Origin: Pararhizobium capsulatum DSM 1112
GTDB taxonomy: Bacteria > Pseudomonadota > Alphaproteobacteria > Rhizobiales > Rhizobiaceae
Direction: 5' to 3'
Assembly (NCBI RefSeq): GCF_030814475.1
Contig: NZ_JAUSVF010000001.1
Span: 3,292,001 to 3,356,000 of the forward strand
DNA: 64,000 nucleotides
Shown piece by piece: positions 51,240 to 60,202 of the stretch. The notes beneath the pieces were generated by a model that saw only the letters and a list, made by a program, of their open reading frames with translations, did not search any database and had not been told where the DNA came from. Positions within the stretch are counted from its first letter, which is position 1, and each line of letters begins with the position of its first letter. The position numbers were made by a program, and so were the translations under genes.

Positions 51240-52718
51240 ATGCGCGACAAACTCTTCATTGACGGCACCTGGCTCGCTCCGGCAAAAGGCGGCAGCTTCG
51301 AGGTCATCAACCCGGCTACCGAAGAGGTGATCCACCACGCCCCGGCCGGCACGCAAGAGGATATCGCGCTCGCAGTTGCCGCCGCCCGCCGCGCCTTCGA
51401 CACCGGCCCCTGGCCCAAGATGAGCGGCAAGGAACGCGCCGCCATCCTGCGCAAGATCAGCTCCCTTATCCTTGAGCGCAAGGAACACCTCGCCCGCCTC
51501 GAAGTCATGGACAACGGCAAGCCGTTTCCCGAAGCCGTCTGGGACATGGAAGACACGGCCGGCTGCTTCAATTTCTATGCAGGTCTTGCGGAAGAAATGG
51601 ACGCGCATCCGGAAGAGCCGATCGCGCTTGGCGACACCCGTTTTTCCGCGAAGGTGGTGCAGGAACCGATCGGCGTCGCCGGTGCCATCATCCCCTGGAA
51701 CTACCCGTTGCTGATGGCCTCCTGGAAGGTCGCCCCGGCTCTCGCTGCCGGCTGCACCATGGTCCTCAAGCCTTCGGAACTCACCCCAGTCACCGCACTG
51801 GAACTCGGCGCCATTGTCGAGGAAGCAGGCCTTCCTGCCGGCGTTCTCAACATTGTCACCGGGCTGGGCGCAGAGGCCGGCAAGCCGCTCTCCGAGCATC
51901 CGGATATCGACAAGCTCGCCTTCACCGGCTCGGTTCCGACCGGCGCGAAGATCATGGCGGCGGCGGCGCGCGACATCAAGAATGTCAGCCTCGAGCTCGG
52001 CGGCAAATCGCCCTTCATTGTCTTTGCCGACAGCGATATCGAAAAAGCCGTCGAGTGGATCATGTTCGGCATCTTCTGGAACCAGGGCCAGGTCTGCTCG
52101 GCAACGTCGCGTGTGCTTGTCGAGGAAAGTCTTTATCCCGCGCTGATCAATCGCCTGATCGAAGAAGCCGCCAGGATCAAGATTGGCGACGGTCTCACTG
52201 AGGGCACACTTCTCGGACCGCTGGTCTCGAAGAGCCAATACGATAAGGTTCTGGCTGCCATAGACCGCGCCCGAACCGATGGCGCCACCGTCGCCGGTGG
52301 TGGCAAGCGCCCCGCAGGCTTCAACACCGGTTATTTTCTGGAGCCGACCATCATCACCGACATGGCGGAAGACAGCTTCGTCTGGAGGGAGGAGATTTTC
52401 GGTCCGGTCGTCTGCGTCAAATCCTTCGAAACCGAGAAGGATGCGATCCGCCTGGCCAATGACAGCCGCTTCGGCCTCGCCGCTGCCGTGATGTCGAAGG
52501 ACAAGGCCCGCACCGAGCGCGTGGCGCGTGCGCTCCGCGCCGGCATCGTCTGGATCAACTGCTCGCAGCCGACATTCACAGAAGCCCCCTGGGGCGGCTA
52601 CAAACAATCCGGCATCGGCCGTGAGCTCGGCCGCTGGGGGCTGCAGAACTATCTCGAAACCAAGCAGATCACCGCATTCGAGGCGGACGAACCGTGGGGC
52701 TGGTATCTCAAGACATAG
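51240..52718 (+). CDS. NAD(P)-dependent aldehyde dehydrogenase, betaine-aldehyde-type
   Basis: Protein of 492 aa. N154 in IIPWNYPLLM, E252 in LELGGKSPF, catalytic C286 in NQGQVCSATSR, and PWGGYKQSGIGRELG near the C-terminus are those of the betaine/aminoaldehyde dehydrogenase group. Plausible oxidiser of an amino-aldehyde produced in the pathway. Third gene of the plus-strand arm; a perfect hairpin lies 24 bases downstream. Confidence 0.88.
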   Translation: MRDKLFIDGTWLAPAKGGSFEVINPATEEVIHHAPAGTQEDIALAVAAARRAFDTGPWPKMSGKERAAILRKISSLILERKEHLARLEVMDNGKPFPEAVWDMEDTAGCFNFYAGLAEEMDAHPEEPIALGDTRFSAKVVQEPIGVAGAIIPWNYPLLMASWKVAPALAAGCTMVLKPSELTPVTALELGAIVEEAGLPAGVLNIVTGLGAEAGKPLSEHPDIDKLAFTGSVPTGAKIMAAAARDIKNVSLELGGKSPFIVFADSDIEKAVEWIMFGIFWNQGQVCSATSRVLVEESLYPALINRLIEEAARIKIGDGLTEGTLLGPLVSKSQYDKVLAAIDRARTDGATVAGGGKRPAGFNTGYFLEPTIITDMAEDSFVWREEIFGPVVCVKSFETEKDAIRLANDSRFGLAAAVMSKDKARTERVARALRAGIVWINCSQPTFTEAPWGGYKQSGIGRELGRWGLQNYLETKQITAFEADEPWGWYLKT

Positions 52719-53081
52719 GCTTGCATGAACAGTTCGTCATGTCTTTGGAAATAGCGATGTATTTCCAAAGAAACGCAGCTGATTGCCGTGACATCCGCCT
52801 CCCCGTTTGAAACTGCATTGATATTCACCGGATGGCCTCCACGAAGGCGCGGAACAGGTTGTAGCCAGGAATTGCTGCCCGGTTCGTTGATCGCGGCACC
52901 ACAGCTCCTCGATTCACTGGGCATTGACGATATCGACGGTGGAATTCAAAGCCTAGAAATCCAAGTTTTCACCATTCGCTCGGCTGTATAGCCAACCTGG
53001 AACCAGCGTCTCTCCCAGAGCGGGTTGCGTTCCCTTGATAGGTGATGCAAACATCCGGAAAGGCAAAGGAAGGTAGGGAAT
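52719..53081 (+). other. 363-base gap after the ALDH gene
   Basis: Contains the hairpin at 52743-52770 and the upstream region of the histidine kinase (AAGGAAGGTAGGG ribosome binding site near 53065-53079). Short open frames are present on both strands but none has a ribosome binding site plus recognisable product. Confidence 0.5.
52743..52770 (+). terminator. Perfect 10-bp hairpin downstream of ALDH
   Basis: CTTTGGAAAT (52743-52752) and ATTTCCAAAG (52761-52770) with an 8-base loop, 24 bases after the ALDH stop. AT-rich stem without a T-run; terminator is likely from position, but an operator for the histidine-kinase gene is possible. Confidence 0.5.
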
Positions 53082-54737
53082 TTGCGGTCTTCACTGGCAA
53101 AACGTCTCTTCGTACTGATGCTGATGTGCATAGTGCCGTTGGCTGCGATCCTGTTTTACAATCTGTATGCCCTCTGGCAGTCCCAGGAACGTAGCGTCCA
53201 CGACGAAGCGTATCGTCTCGGGCAGGTTGCATCCCTTGAAATGGCGCGAATCATGGGCGGCGTCGAGGATACGCTGCTTGCCGTGGCCGCAGCGCCGATT
53301 GTCCGCGACTTTCAGGCCGACGCCTGCAACGCCTACATGGCACGTGTCACCAAGGCTCTCCCGCAGTTTTCGGGGATTGCCGTGCTCGACGGCAGCGGTG
53401 TCATACGGTGCCTGCAAAACCCCGCGGGCATCGGGGTCTCCCTGGCGGACAAGGCCTATTTTCAGGATAGCATGCGTACCGGCGCGACGGTCATCGGCCG
53501 GTTTACAGAAGGCCGCGTCAGCAAGGAGCTGGTTCTGCCCGTCGCCGTTCCGATCCGCGATGAAGCCGGGAAGGTCCTCGGCGTCGTCGCCGGATCCATC
53601 AGCCTGAAATGGCTCGAACAAAAGCTGACAGAACGCAATTTCGCAAAGAGCAGCTCCCTGACTGTGGCGGATGCAGATGGCACCATCATCGCCCGCTATC
53701 CCGAACCGGAGCGCTTCGTGGGAACGCAGATCCCGGAACGATACCGCCACCTCGTGCGCGCTGTTGCCCCCGGGACCACGGAACTCACCAGCCAGGACGG
53801 CACGCACCGAATACTGGCTTATTTTCCACCCTCCAGCCCCTCCACTGGCCTTTACGTCAGCGTTGGATTGTCGACAGCGGAGGAATACGGCGAGATAACG
53901 AAAGCGCTCGTTTCCGGTATCGTGGTTACGCTGGGCGCCACCATCGTCGCCTGCCTCCTTGCATGGATCACGGGGCGATACGCGATCCGCCGCCCCGTCG
54001 ACAGGCTTGTCTCCACCGTGGAAGCATGGCGTCACGATCAACCCGGCGCAAGAACGGGTTTGAGCGAAGCCGACGGCGAGTTCGGCGTTGTCGGAAAGGC
54101 AATAGACGACTTCATGGACGAGCTTGCCGATGCGCGCGGCAGAAGCGAAATTCTGATGCGCGAACTCGATCATCGGGTCAAAAACCTGCTGGCAACGGTC
54201 CAGGTGGTTGCCCGGCAGTCCCTCAAATCCGCCAATATCGATGCCAAAGTCCTTCGGGCGCTCGACGCCCGCCTGGCCGCCATGTCGGACGCGCATTCCG
54301 TTCTGATGGGCAACGAGAAGCAAAAGGCGAAATTCGTCGAAATCGTACGATCGGCTATCCATCCATTCGACAAGCCGGAGGCAACGGCCTTTGAGATATC
54401 CGGCCCGGATGTCGTGCTCGGCTCCAAGGCGGCCCTTGCCTTCAGTATGGCGCTTCACGAACTCTGCACCAACGCTGCAAAATACGGAGCCCTGAGCGCC
54501 GAGGGAAAGGTGTGGATCAAATGGGATGTCAGGCGGGTGGAAGACGCCGACATGCTGATCTTCCATTGGAGAGAAATCGACGGACCTACCGTATCAACGC
54601 CGACTTCGGAAGGCTTCGGCGGGCTGATGATCCGCCGGATGCTGCCCGACCAGCTGCGCGGAACGCTCTCCATTACCTACGCGGTCAGCGGCCTTGATCT
54701 TCGTTTCGAAGTTCCCGTTGGCAATCTCGCTATCTAA
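53082..54737 (+). CDS. HWE-family sensor histidine kinase
   Basis: Protein of 551 aa. Transmembrane segment at about 9-28, periplasmic dCache-type sensor (about 35-270, with FPPSSPSTGLYVSVGLS), second membrane segment at about 280-300, HAMP, then kinase core. ELDHRVKNLLATVQVVARQS carries the phosphorylated His (about 364), ALHELCTNAAKYGAL the N-box, and FHWREIDGP the HWE signature. Starts at TTG 53082 behind GGAAGGTAGGG. No response regulator gene is adjacent, so it is an orphan kinase. Confidence 0.87.
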   Translation: MRSSLAKRLFVLMLMCIVPLAAILFYNLYALWQSQERSVHDEAYRLGQVASLEMARIMGGVEDTLLAVAAAPIVRDFQADACNAYMARVTKALPQFSGIAVLDGSGVIRCLQNPAGIGVSLADKAYFQDSMRTGATVIGRFTEGRVSKELVLPVAVPIRDEAGKVLGVVAGSISLKWLEQKLTERNFAKSSSLTVADADGTIIARYPEPERFVGTQIPERYRHLVRAVAPGTTELTSQDGTHRILAYFPPSSPSTGLYVSVGLSTAEEYGEITKALVSGIVVTLGATIVACLLAWITGRYAIRRPVDRLVSTVEAWRHDQPGARTGLSEADGEFGVVGKAIDDFMDELADARGRSEILMRELDHRVKNLLATVQVVARQSLKSANIDAKVLRALDARLAAMSDAHSVLMGNEKQKAKFVEIVRSAIHPFDKPEATAFEISGPDVVLGSKAALAFSMALHELCTNAAKYGALSAEGKVWIKWDVRRVEDADMLIFHWREIDGPTVSTPTSEGFGGLMIRRMLPDQLRGTLSITYAVSGLDLRFEVPVGNLAI

Positions 54738-54756
54738 GACGAAGACCTTGCCGAGA

Positions 54757-54794
54757 GATCGAGGGCTACCGGGCATCCCCCCAGCCCCTCGATC
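54757..54794. terminator. Inverted repeat between convergent genes
   Basis: GATCGAGGGCT (54757-54767) pairs with AGCCCCTCGATC (54783-54794) with one extra base. It lies 20 bases after the kinase stop and 37 bases before the stop of the convergent methyltransferase gene. Likely bidirectional terminator. Confidence 0.45.
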
Positions 54795-54830
54795 CCGCCG
54801 GTGTCGTGCCCCGTTCAGCTTTCGCGAAGT

Positions 54831-55679
54831 TTAAGGCATTTCACTTAAAATCGGTTCAAGAGGCATGGGTTCGGGATGAACAGTTTTCAGGGGGCTTTGA
54901 AAGCGCCATTTGCCCGCTCCGGACGTGAGCACAAGCCCGTGATCTTGGCAAAACGTGTTGACGGCGCGGACCACGCCCGGCCAATCGCTGGAGTAGTCGT
55001 CCCCGAACATCACGCCGCCCGGGCGCAAAACATCGTAGTAGAGCTTGAGGTCAGTGGCGACCTCGTCCTCTTCATGTCCGGCGTCGACATAGATCGCGTC
55101 GGCCACGAGGCCAAGCCGCTTGAGCAGATAGGCACCGCAGGTCGAGGTCATGGGTAGCGGAAAGATGCGATCGACCGCGCCGTTCTTGGTGATGTTGTAG
55201 ATGAATTGCCGGAACATGGTTGGATAGCCGTGCTGCAGCATCAGGCTCTTTCGGAAATCCGTATCGATCCAGAGTGTATCGTTTGAGCCAAGCCACGTAT
55301 CGACGCAAACGAACAAGGTGTCGCAGCCAAGCTTCCTGCTAAGCGCATCCATGTGCAGAACCGAAGCGCCTTTCCAGGTACCGACCTCGAAAACAATCTT
55401 CGGGCGGACGTCCTGGAAGACGGTTTCGAAAACTTTGTGGCGGCTCTCCCATCCCTGAACGTCTTCGACGACGCCGCTGAAGTCCATGGTCGAATAATCC
55501 TTGTCGATCCCCACCCGGCGAAAAACATCCGCCAACTCATTCTCTCCCCTCAATGCCGCCTTCTTTGGGGCTGCGTGATCGGCGCGTCGCATTCGCGCGG
55601 CGGTATACCGCGCAAACAATGTCCCGCAATGCCGGACGCCCGGAATCTTCGCTAGGTAGTTTCGACCGAATGACTGCAC
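54831..55679 (-). CDS. SAM-dependent methyltransferase (Methyltransf_24 type)
   Basis: Protein of 282 aa. VFEVGTWKGASVLHMDALSR is motif I, FVCVDTWLGSNDTLW motif II, and AIYVDAGHEEDEVATDLKLY followed by GGVMFGDDYSSDWPGVV the late motifs, as in TylF/cephalosporin-hydroxylase-like methyltransferases. GTG at 55679 follows CACAGGAGGGACCGCA. It is monocistronic and away from the polysaccharide locus. The substrate could be a sugar on a surface glycan, but that is inference. Confidence 0.78.
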   Translation of the reverse strand: MQSFGRNYLAKIPGVRHCGTLFARYTAARMRRADHAAPKKAALRGENELADVFRRVGIDKDYSTMDFSGVVEDVQGWESRHKVFETVFQDVRPKIVFEVGTWKGASVLHMDALSRKLGCDTLFVCVDTWLGSNDTLWIDTDFRKSLMLQHGYPTMFRQFIYNITKNGAVDRIFPLPMTSTCGAYLLKRLGLVADAIYVDAGHEEDEVATDLKLYYDVLRPGGVMFGDDYSSDWPGVVRAVNTFCQDHGLVLTSGAGKWRFQSPLKTVHPEPMPLEPILSEMP

Positions 55680-56279
55680 TGCGGTCCCTCCTGTGATGGA
55701 TACTGGATCGTTCGGCTTTGGCTTCTTGTTCAGCTGCGGATTTCAATAGACGCCGGGCGTCGCAACACTTTCCTCTGCGCTTCGGGATTATCGTGCATCC
55801 GATCGGCGATGCGTCCTGCGCTGTTACCAGACGGTGATCGAAATTTGCGGCTCAGTCAAAAAAGGAAGTAAAATCGGATTTGTCTTTCAGAAACCTCTAA
55901 CATTTATTACCGAACAACTCACGTACTATTTGGGTTAAAATCGGGTCGCGGAAAGTGTTGGCTTTGGATAGACGTTGGCCAGAAAATTGAATCGACCGAC
56001 CGGCGAGAATCGTGACCTTCTCCTGCCAAGTTGACCCCCATCGTATTCGACAGGACCGGTGTTCCAGCAACTCCGCCTGGGCAGCAGCAAAGACAGATCA
56101 AACGACCTATCGGACCGATGCCTGGCTTCAGTTTTACAGATCCAAAGCCACGACTCGTTTCGCCTCGACATGTCTATGTACTGCGCCGGCACCAAGATGA
56201 TGAGCGCACCACTCCATACCACGGCTATCGCCTGAGAACGCGGCCTGCGGTTCTCCCGCGGGATACGAGAAACGCGCTC
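55680..56279. other. 600-base intergenic region without recognisable gene
   Basis: Contains the promoter region of the methyltransferase and an AT-rich stretch at 55850-55960. No ORF with a ribosome binding site and family resemblance on either strand; scattered open frames are short and disjointed. Confidence 0.5.
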
Positions 56280-57107
56280 TCAGATGCCAACCGATCCAGC
56301 CCACGCGCATTCGAACGCAGGTATCGGCATGGAGAACCCCTTCAGTTGCAGTCGGGCGACTTCCACAAAAGTGGCGCCACTGTCCTGATCCCGGAACACA
56401 CTCTCGGATACCAGAATCTGATCAGACGAGGCCGCAGAACACAAGCGGGCAGCCAGCTGAACTGTCCTGCCAAAAAGATCGTTGCTGTCCTCGACGGGTT
56501 CTCCGCAGTCAATGCCGATCCGAATATGTATAGGCTCGGCGTTGCCTCGGTTATAGCGGTGGAACCCCTGATGAATGGCGGTGGCGCAATCAACGGCCTG
56601 CGTAGGGGATACGAAGGACGCCATTATGCCGTCGCCGGTGTGCTTCACCTCGCTCCCGCCATGCTCTTTCAAGCATCTTCGAACGACGGAATCGTGCGCC
56701 CTGACCAGTTCCGTGCCCATGCGATCGCCGAGGCGGGCGGTCATTTCCGTCGAGCCCACTATATCCGTGAACATGATCGCGCGGTGGGCGCCATCTTTCG
56801 TTTGTGATTTTCCGGCAAGAGGTTCGGGATCGTGGATACGGCCAAGAAAAGCCTCCACAGCGGAAAGTGCCACCTCGACAACCTCGCCCGCGACATGGCC
56901 GTGCGCCACGCGATGGACGCACTGAGCCGTTTCCTTGTCTGGTGCATCTATCAGGCAAAACGCAGTACCGCGCTGATGGTCGAACCAGTACGTCAGGAAC
57001 TTCACTCCATACTCGTCCTGGACTTCGAGATCCTTCCGATGTGCCTCGGCAACGTCTACGGCGCTATATCCTTTGAGATCGTGACGATCCATGAATATGG
57101 CCATCAT
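56280..57107 (-). CDS. DUF4242-adenylate/guanylate cyclase fusion protein
   Basis: Protein of 275 aa. N-terminal 80 residues (MMAIFMDRHDLKGYSAVDVA, FLTYWFDHQRGTAFCLIDAP and AHGHVAGEVVEV) resemble the DUF4242 family of small nickel-binding ferredoxin-like proteins. Residues about 105-270 are a class III nucleotide cyclase: AIMFTDIVGSTEMTARLGD and KHTGDGIMASF hold the two metal Asp residues. LFGRTVQLAARL has Gln where many cyclases have Asn. No membrane segment. GGGGAGGAG precedes ATG 57107. Probably makes cAMP in response to metal or a small ligand. Confidence 0.82.
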   Translation of the reverse strand: MMAIFMDRHDLKGYSAVDVAEAHRKDLEVQDEYGVKFLTYWFDHQRGTAFCLIDAPDKETAQCVHRVAHGHVAGEVVEVALSAVEAFLGRIHDPEPLAGKSQTKDGAHRAIMFTDIVGSTEMTARLGDRMGTELVRAHDSVVRRCLKEHGGSEVKHTGDGIMASFVSPTQAVDCATAIHQGFHRYNRGNAEPIHIRIGIDCGEPVEDSNDLFGRTVQLAARLCSAASSDQILVSESVFRDQDSGATFVEVARLQLKGFSMPIPAFECAWAGSVGI

Positions 57108-57622
57108 CTTCTCCTCCCCGGTCTCCAGGAAGTGTATGCCCGATCGGAATTTTGGGCAATCGATCGAATACCTTTCAGTTTAATGTGCTCGCGTTTTGGC
57201 AAATGCCGCCGCCGGGGGAACAACTGCTCCGCCGAAAGGCCATGCCGCCTCCACAGCGAAAACCATCCCGTCGGCCGAATAGCTTTCGGCGACAATCTGT
57301 GCCTGCTCCTCGTTGCTCCGATCGCGATTGCGTCCAGTTCCTGTCACGCCGGGACAGCAAGGTTTTCTTACAACCGGTTTTAAAATGGAGAAACGAAGGA
57401 GTTTTTACAGGCGTCTCGTCACTGGGAAACAGCCTCCCCGACCATTGGTCAAACAGCGATACCGTTCCCATTGACACCCATACCTATCCATTCCGGGTTT
57501 CCACACCCCAACACATCGCGTAACGCGCTAATTTGTACCTTTTAGGAATGGAAGGCTTTGGAAGCGACCCCTGCGGACATAACACACCGCATCGTAACTT
57601 CGCGAAGTACGTCGGATTGAAC
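57108..57622. other. 515-base region upstream of the cyclase, left of the IS66 element
   Basis: Open frames exist but none has family resemblance. It contains the cyclase promoter region. I see no palindrome of note, and no recognisable gene. Confidence 0.45.
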
Positions 57623-57701
57623 GTAAGCGCGCAGGCGACCCCACGTAGCGGGGGGGGGCGTAAAATGGCTCATTTTCGGCATGAATCATGCGGAGAATCC
57701 T

Positions 57702-58088
57702 ATGAGCGACAGTGTGAATCAGGCTCGTGCCTTTGAGGTTTTGACAGCAACACCGGTACGGTCGAGACGTAAGCCGCGCGATTGGCCGGATGACGAGAAG
57801 GCGCGGCTGATTGCCGAGACGTTTCTGCCGGGGGCGAATGTCTCGGCTATCGCACGCGCTGCAGGACTGGATGCTTCGCAGCTTTACGGCTGGCGTCGCA
57901 AGGCATTGGCCTCGGGATCGGTGGTGCCCCTTTCGAAAGAGGCTAATGAAAGGGTTAGTTTCGCGCGCGTCGAAGCTGTTGCAAGTTCACCGGTGGAGAT
58001 CGTCATGGGTGACGTCGTGGTGCGCGTTGCCGGAGATATCGAGCCGGATCATCTTGCCAAGATCCTACGGGCGGTGCGCAGGGCATGA
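57702..58088 (+). CDS. tnpA: IS66 accessory protein TnpA
   Basis: Protein of 128 aa, IS66 TnpA (transposase IS3/IS911-like helix-turn-helix). ARLIAETFLPGANVSAIARA and GLDASQLYGWRRKAL form the HTH. I chose the ATG at 57702 (GGAG 9 bases upstream); an ATG at 57681 is possible. Overlaps tnpB by 4 bases. Confidence 0.85.
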   Translation: MSDSVNQARAFEVLTATPVRSRRKPRDWPDDEKARLIAETFLPGANVSAIARAAGLDASQLYGWRRKALASGSVVPLSKEANERVSFARVEAVASSPVEIVMGDVVVRVAGDIEPDHLAKILRAVRRA

Positions 58089-58429
58089 TTGCGTCTGGCG
58101 TTGTCGTTTACGTCTCCTGCCAACCGGTCGACTTTCGCAAGGGAGCGGCTTCGTTGATGGCTTTGGTCAGGGATGGCGGTCTAGATCCTTTCAATAGCGC
58201 CCTTTACGTGTTCCGTTCCAAACGGAAGGACCGTGTCCGGATCGTGTGGTGGGATGGCAGCGGGGTCTGTCTCTATTCGAAAGTTATCGAAGGAAATGGC
58301 TTTTGCTGGCCGGCAGCGACGGCGGCGCGCATCCGTCTGGATCATGCCCAGCTCATGGCCCTACTGGCCGGAATGGATTGGAAGAAGATCCGCCCGGCGA
58401 CAATCAGGAGGCCGCTTTCGACGGGTTGA
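58085..58429 (+). CDS. tnpB: IS66 Orf2 protein TnpB
   Basis: Protein of 114 aa, IS66 Orf2 family. VVYVSCQPVDFRKGAASLMA, LYVFRSKRKDRVRIVWWDGS and GVCLYSKVIEGNGFCWP are the characteristic blocks. Starts within the ATGA overlap after tnpA. Confidence 0.9.
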   Translation: MIASGVVVYVSCQPVDFRKGAASLMALVRDGGLDPFNSALYVFRSKRKDRVRIVWWDGSGVCLYSKVIEGNGFCWPAATAARIRLDHAQLMALLAGMDWKKIRPATIRRPLSTG

Positions 58430-58503
58430 ACCCATCCAAAAAATCTCACGCATGTTACTGTAAACGCTAGGAAAAGATCACTATTTGTGATCTACTTCCT
58501 GCT

Positions 58504-60123
58504 ATGATGTTCTCTGCTTCGGACCTTCCTGACGACGTTGATGCACTCAAGGCGATGATCGTCGCCATGAGTGCAGAAGGCGCCGCTGCCCGAGCGGAGA
58601 TCACCCGGCTTGAGGCATTGAAGAAAGACACTGACGAGCGGATCGCCACCCTCACTGCGATTGTGAAAGTTCTACAGCGTGCTCAGAAAGGCACCCGCTC
58701 AGAACGGCTTCGGTTGGGAATCGACGATGATCAGATCGACTTTGCGTTCGAGGAGGTCGAAACCGGCTTAGCGACGATCGACAGCGAGCTCGACCAGTTA
58801 CGGAAAGACAAGCCGAAGCGGGAGGCTCGCCCGCGCAAAGGCTTTGCCGCTCATCTCGAGCGTATCGAGGAGGTCATTGAACCTGAAATCCCTGAAGAGT
58901 GCCAAGGGTTGGAAAAGGTTTTGATCGGCGAAGACCGATCCGAGCGGCTCGATGTCATCCCACCGAAGTTTAGGGTTATTGTCACCCGCAGACCTAAATA
59001 CGCGTTTAGGGGCCGTGACGGCGTGCTGCAGGCTTTGGCACCTGCCCATATCATCGAAGCTGGCCTGCCGAGCGAACGGCTCCTGGCCTACATCGCCGTA
59101 TCCAAATACGCCGACGGCCTTCCGCTCTACCGTCAGGAAACAATCTACCTGCGCGACAGCGTGGTACTGAGCCGCTCCTTGATGGCTCAATGGATGGGAC
59201 ATCTCGGCTTCGAGCTCAAGATCCTGGCCGATTACATCCTGGAGAGGATTAAAGCAGGTGAAAGGGTCTTTGCCGACGAAACGACATTGCCGACCCTGGT
59301 GCCTGGTTCGGGAAAAACAATGACGGCATGGCTGTGGGCCTATGCACGTGATGATCGGCCGTTCGGGGGATCAGGGCCACCAATGGTCGCCTACAGATTT
59401 GAAGACAGCAGAGGTGGGCGCTGTGTGGCCCGTCACCTGAGCGGCTTCAACGGCATTCTCCAGGTTGATGGGCACGGCGCCTATACGAGCATGGTCAAAG
59501 AGCAGGTCAAGGCCGGCAGCAACGAAACCATCACGTTGGCAGGGTGCTGGGCGCATGTCAGGCGCAAATTCTACGAACTCCATGTGGGGGGTATCAATCA
59601 CGCCGCGACAGCCTCGGTGAAGGCGATGAGCGAGTTGTGGAAGGTCGAGGACGAGATCCGGGGAAAGGATGCCAACATCCGTGCTGCCGCACGACAAGAG
59701 CGGTCTGCGGCCATTGTCGCCAACCTTTTTGACATCTGGGAAAAGGAGCTCGCGAAAGTTTCTGGCAAGTCCAAGACCGCGGAAGCGATCCGCTATGCAA
59801 TGACCCGCCGACAATCTCTGGAACGCTTTCTCGGTGACGGCCGCATCGAGATTGACTCCAATATCGTCGAGCGCGCAATCCGTCCCCAAACGATCACACG
59901 GAAGAATAGTCTATTTGCCGGAAGCGAAGGCGGTGGCAACACATGGGCCACGATCGCCACGCTTTTGCAGACAGCTAAAATGAACAACGTCGATCCGCTC
60001 GCCTGGCTGACACAGACTTTGGCCTATCTGCGCTGCATCCTCACAGAATTGCCGCAGCGCGCGCCAGATGCCGACATTGCCGATTTGCTACCCTTCAACT
60101 TCACAAAAACCGCCGCTGCCTGA
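58504..60123 (+). CDS. tnpC: IS66 transposase TnpC
   Basis: Protein of 539 aa, full-length IS66 DDE transposase. N-terminal coiled coil (AEGAAARAEITRLEALKKDT), zinc-finger-like region, then the catalytic core with FADETTLPTL, FNGILQVDGHGAYTSMV and the C-terminal IEIDSNIVERAIRPQTITRK. A perfect 7-bp hairpin (AGATCAC/GTGATCT, 58475-58493) lies 11 bases upstream. Confidence 0.92.
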   Translation: MMFSASDLPDDVDALKAMIVAMSAEGAAARAEITRLEALKKDTDERIATLTAIVKVLQRAQKGTRSERLRLGIDDDQIDFAFEEVETGLATIDSELDQLRKDKPKREARPRKGFAAHLERIEEVIEPEIPEECQGLEKVLIGEDRSERLDVIPPKFRVIVTRRPKYAFRGRDGVLQALAPAHIIEAGLPSERLLAYIAVSKYADGLPLYRQETIYLRDSVVLSRSLMAQWMGHLGFELKILADYILERIKAGERVFADETTLPTLVPGSGKTMTAWLWAYARDDRPFGGSGPPMVAYRFEDSRGGRCVARHLSGFNGILQVDGHGAYTSMVKEQVKAGSNETITLAGCWAHVRRKFYELHVGGINHAATASVKAMSELWKVEDEIRGKDANIRAAARQERSAAIVANLFDIWEKELAKVSGKSKTAEAIRYAMTRRQSLERFLGDGRIEIDSNIVERAIRPQTITRKNSLFAGSEGGGNTWATIATLLQTAKMNNVDPLAWLTQTLAYLRCILTELPQRAPDADIADLLPFNFTKTAAA

Positions 60124-60202
60124 GCCGATGCAGCCGTCGCACAGCGACCCCAGTCAAACAGGCCGCGTCAACGTGTCAACGCGCATGGAAATGAGCGCTT
60201 AC

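Larger units (their letters stand above)
57623..60202 (+). mobile_element. IS66-family insertion sequence
   Basis: A 2580-base element with the three IS66 genes tnpA, tnpB and tnpC. Ends carry the inverted repeat GTAAGCGC (57623-57630 and, inverted, 60195-60202), the typical IS66 GTAAGCG terminus. The 8 bases outside each end (GATTGAAC and CGTGTAAG) do not match, so no target-site duplication is visible. All three genes are intact, so it may be active. Confidence 0.88.

Noticed and set aside
52788..52991. 67-codon open frame downstream of the ALDH gene
   Set aside because: GTG start without a ribosome binding site and no family resemblance.
53091..54566. Minus-strand open frame opposite the HWE kinase
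   Set aside because: Antisense shadow of a well-formed kinase.
57152..57523. 123-codon open frame between cyclase and IS66
   Set aside because: Runs through the cyclase promoter region, no ribosome binding site, basic low-complexity product.
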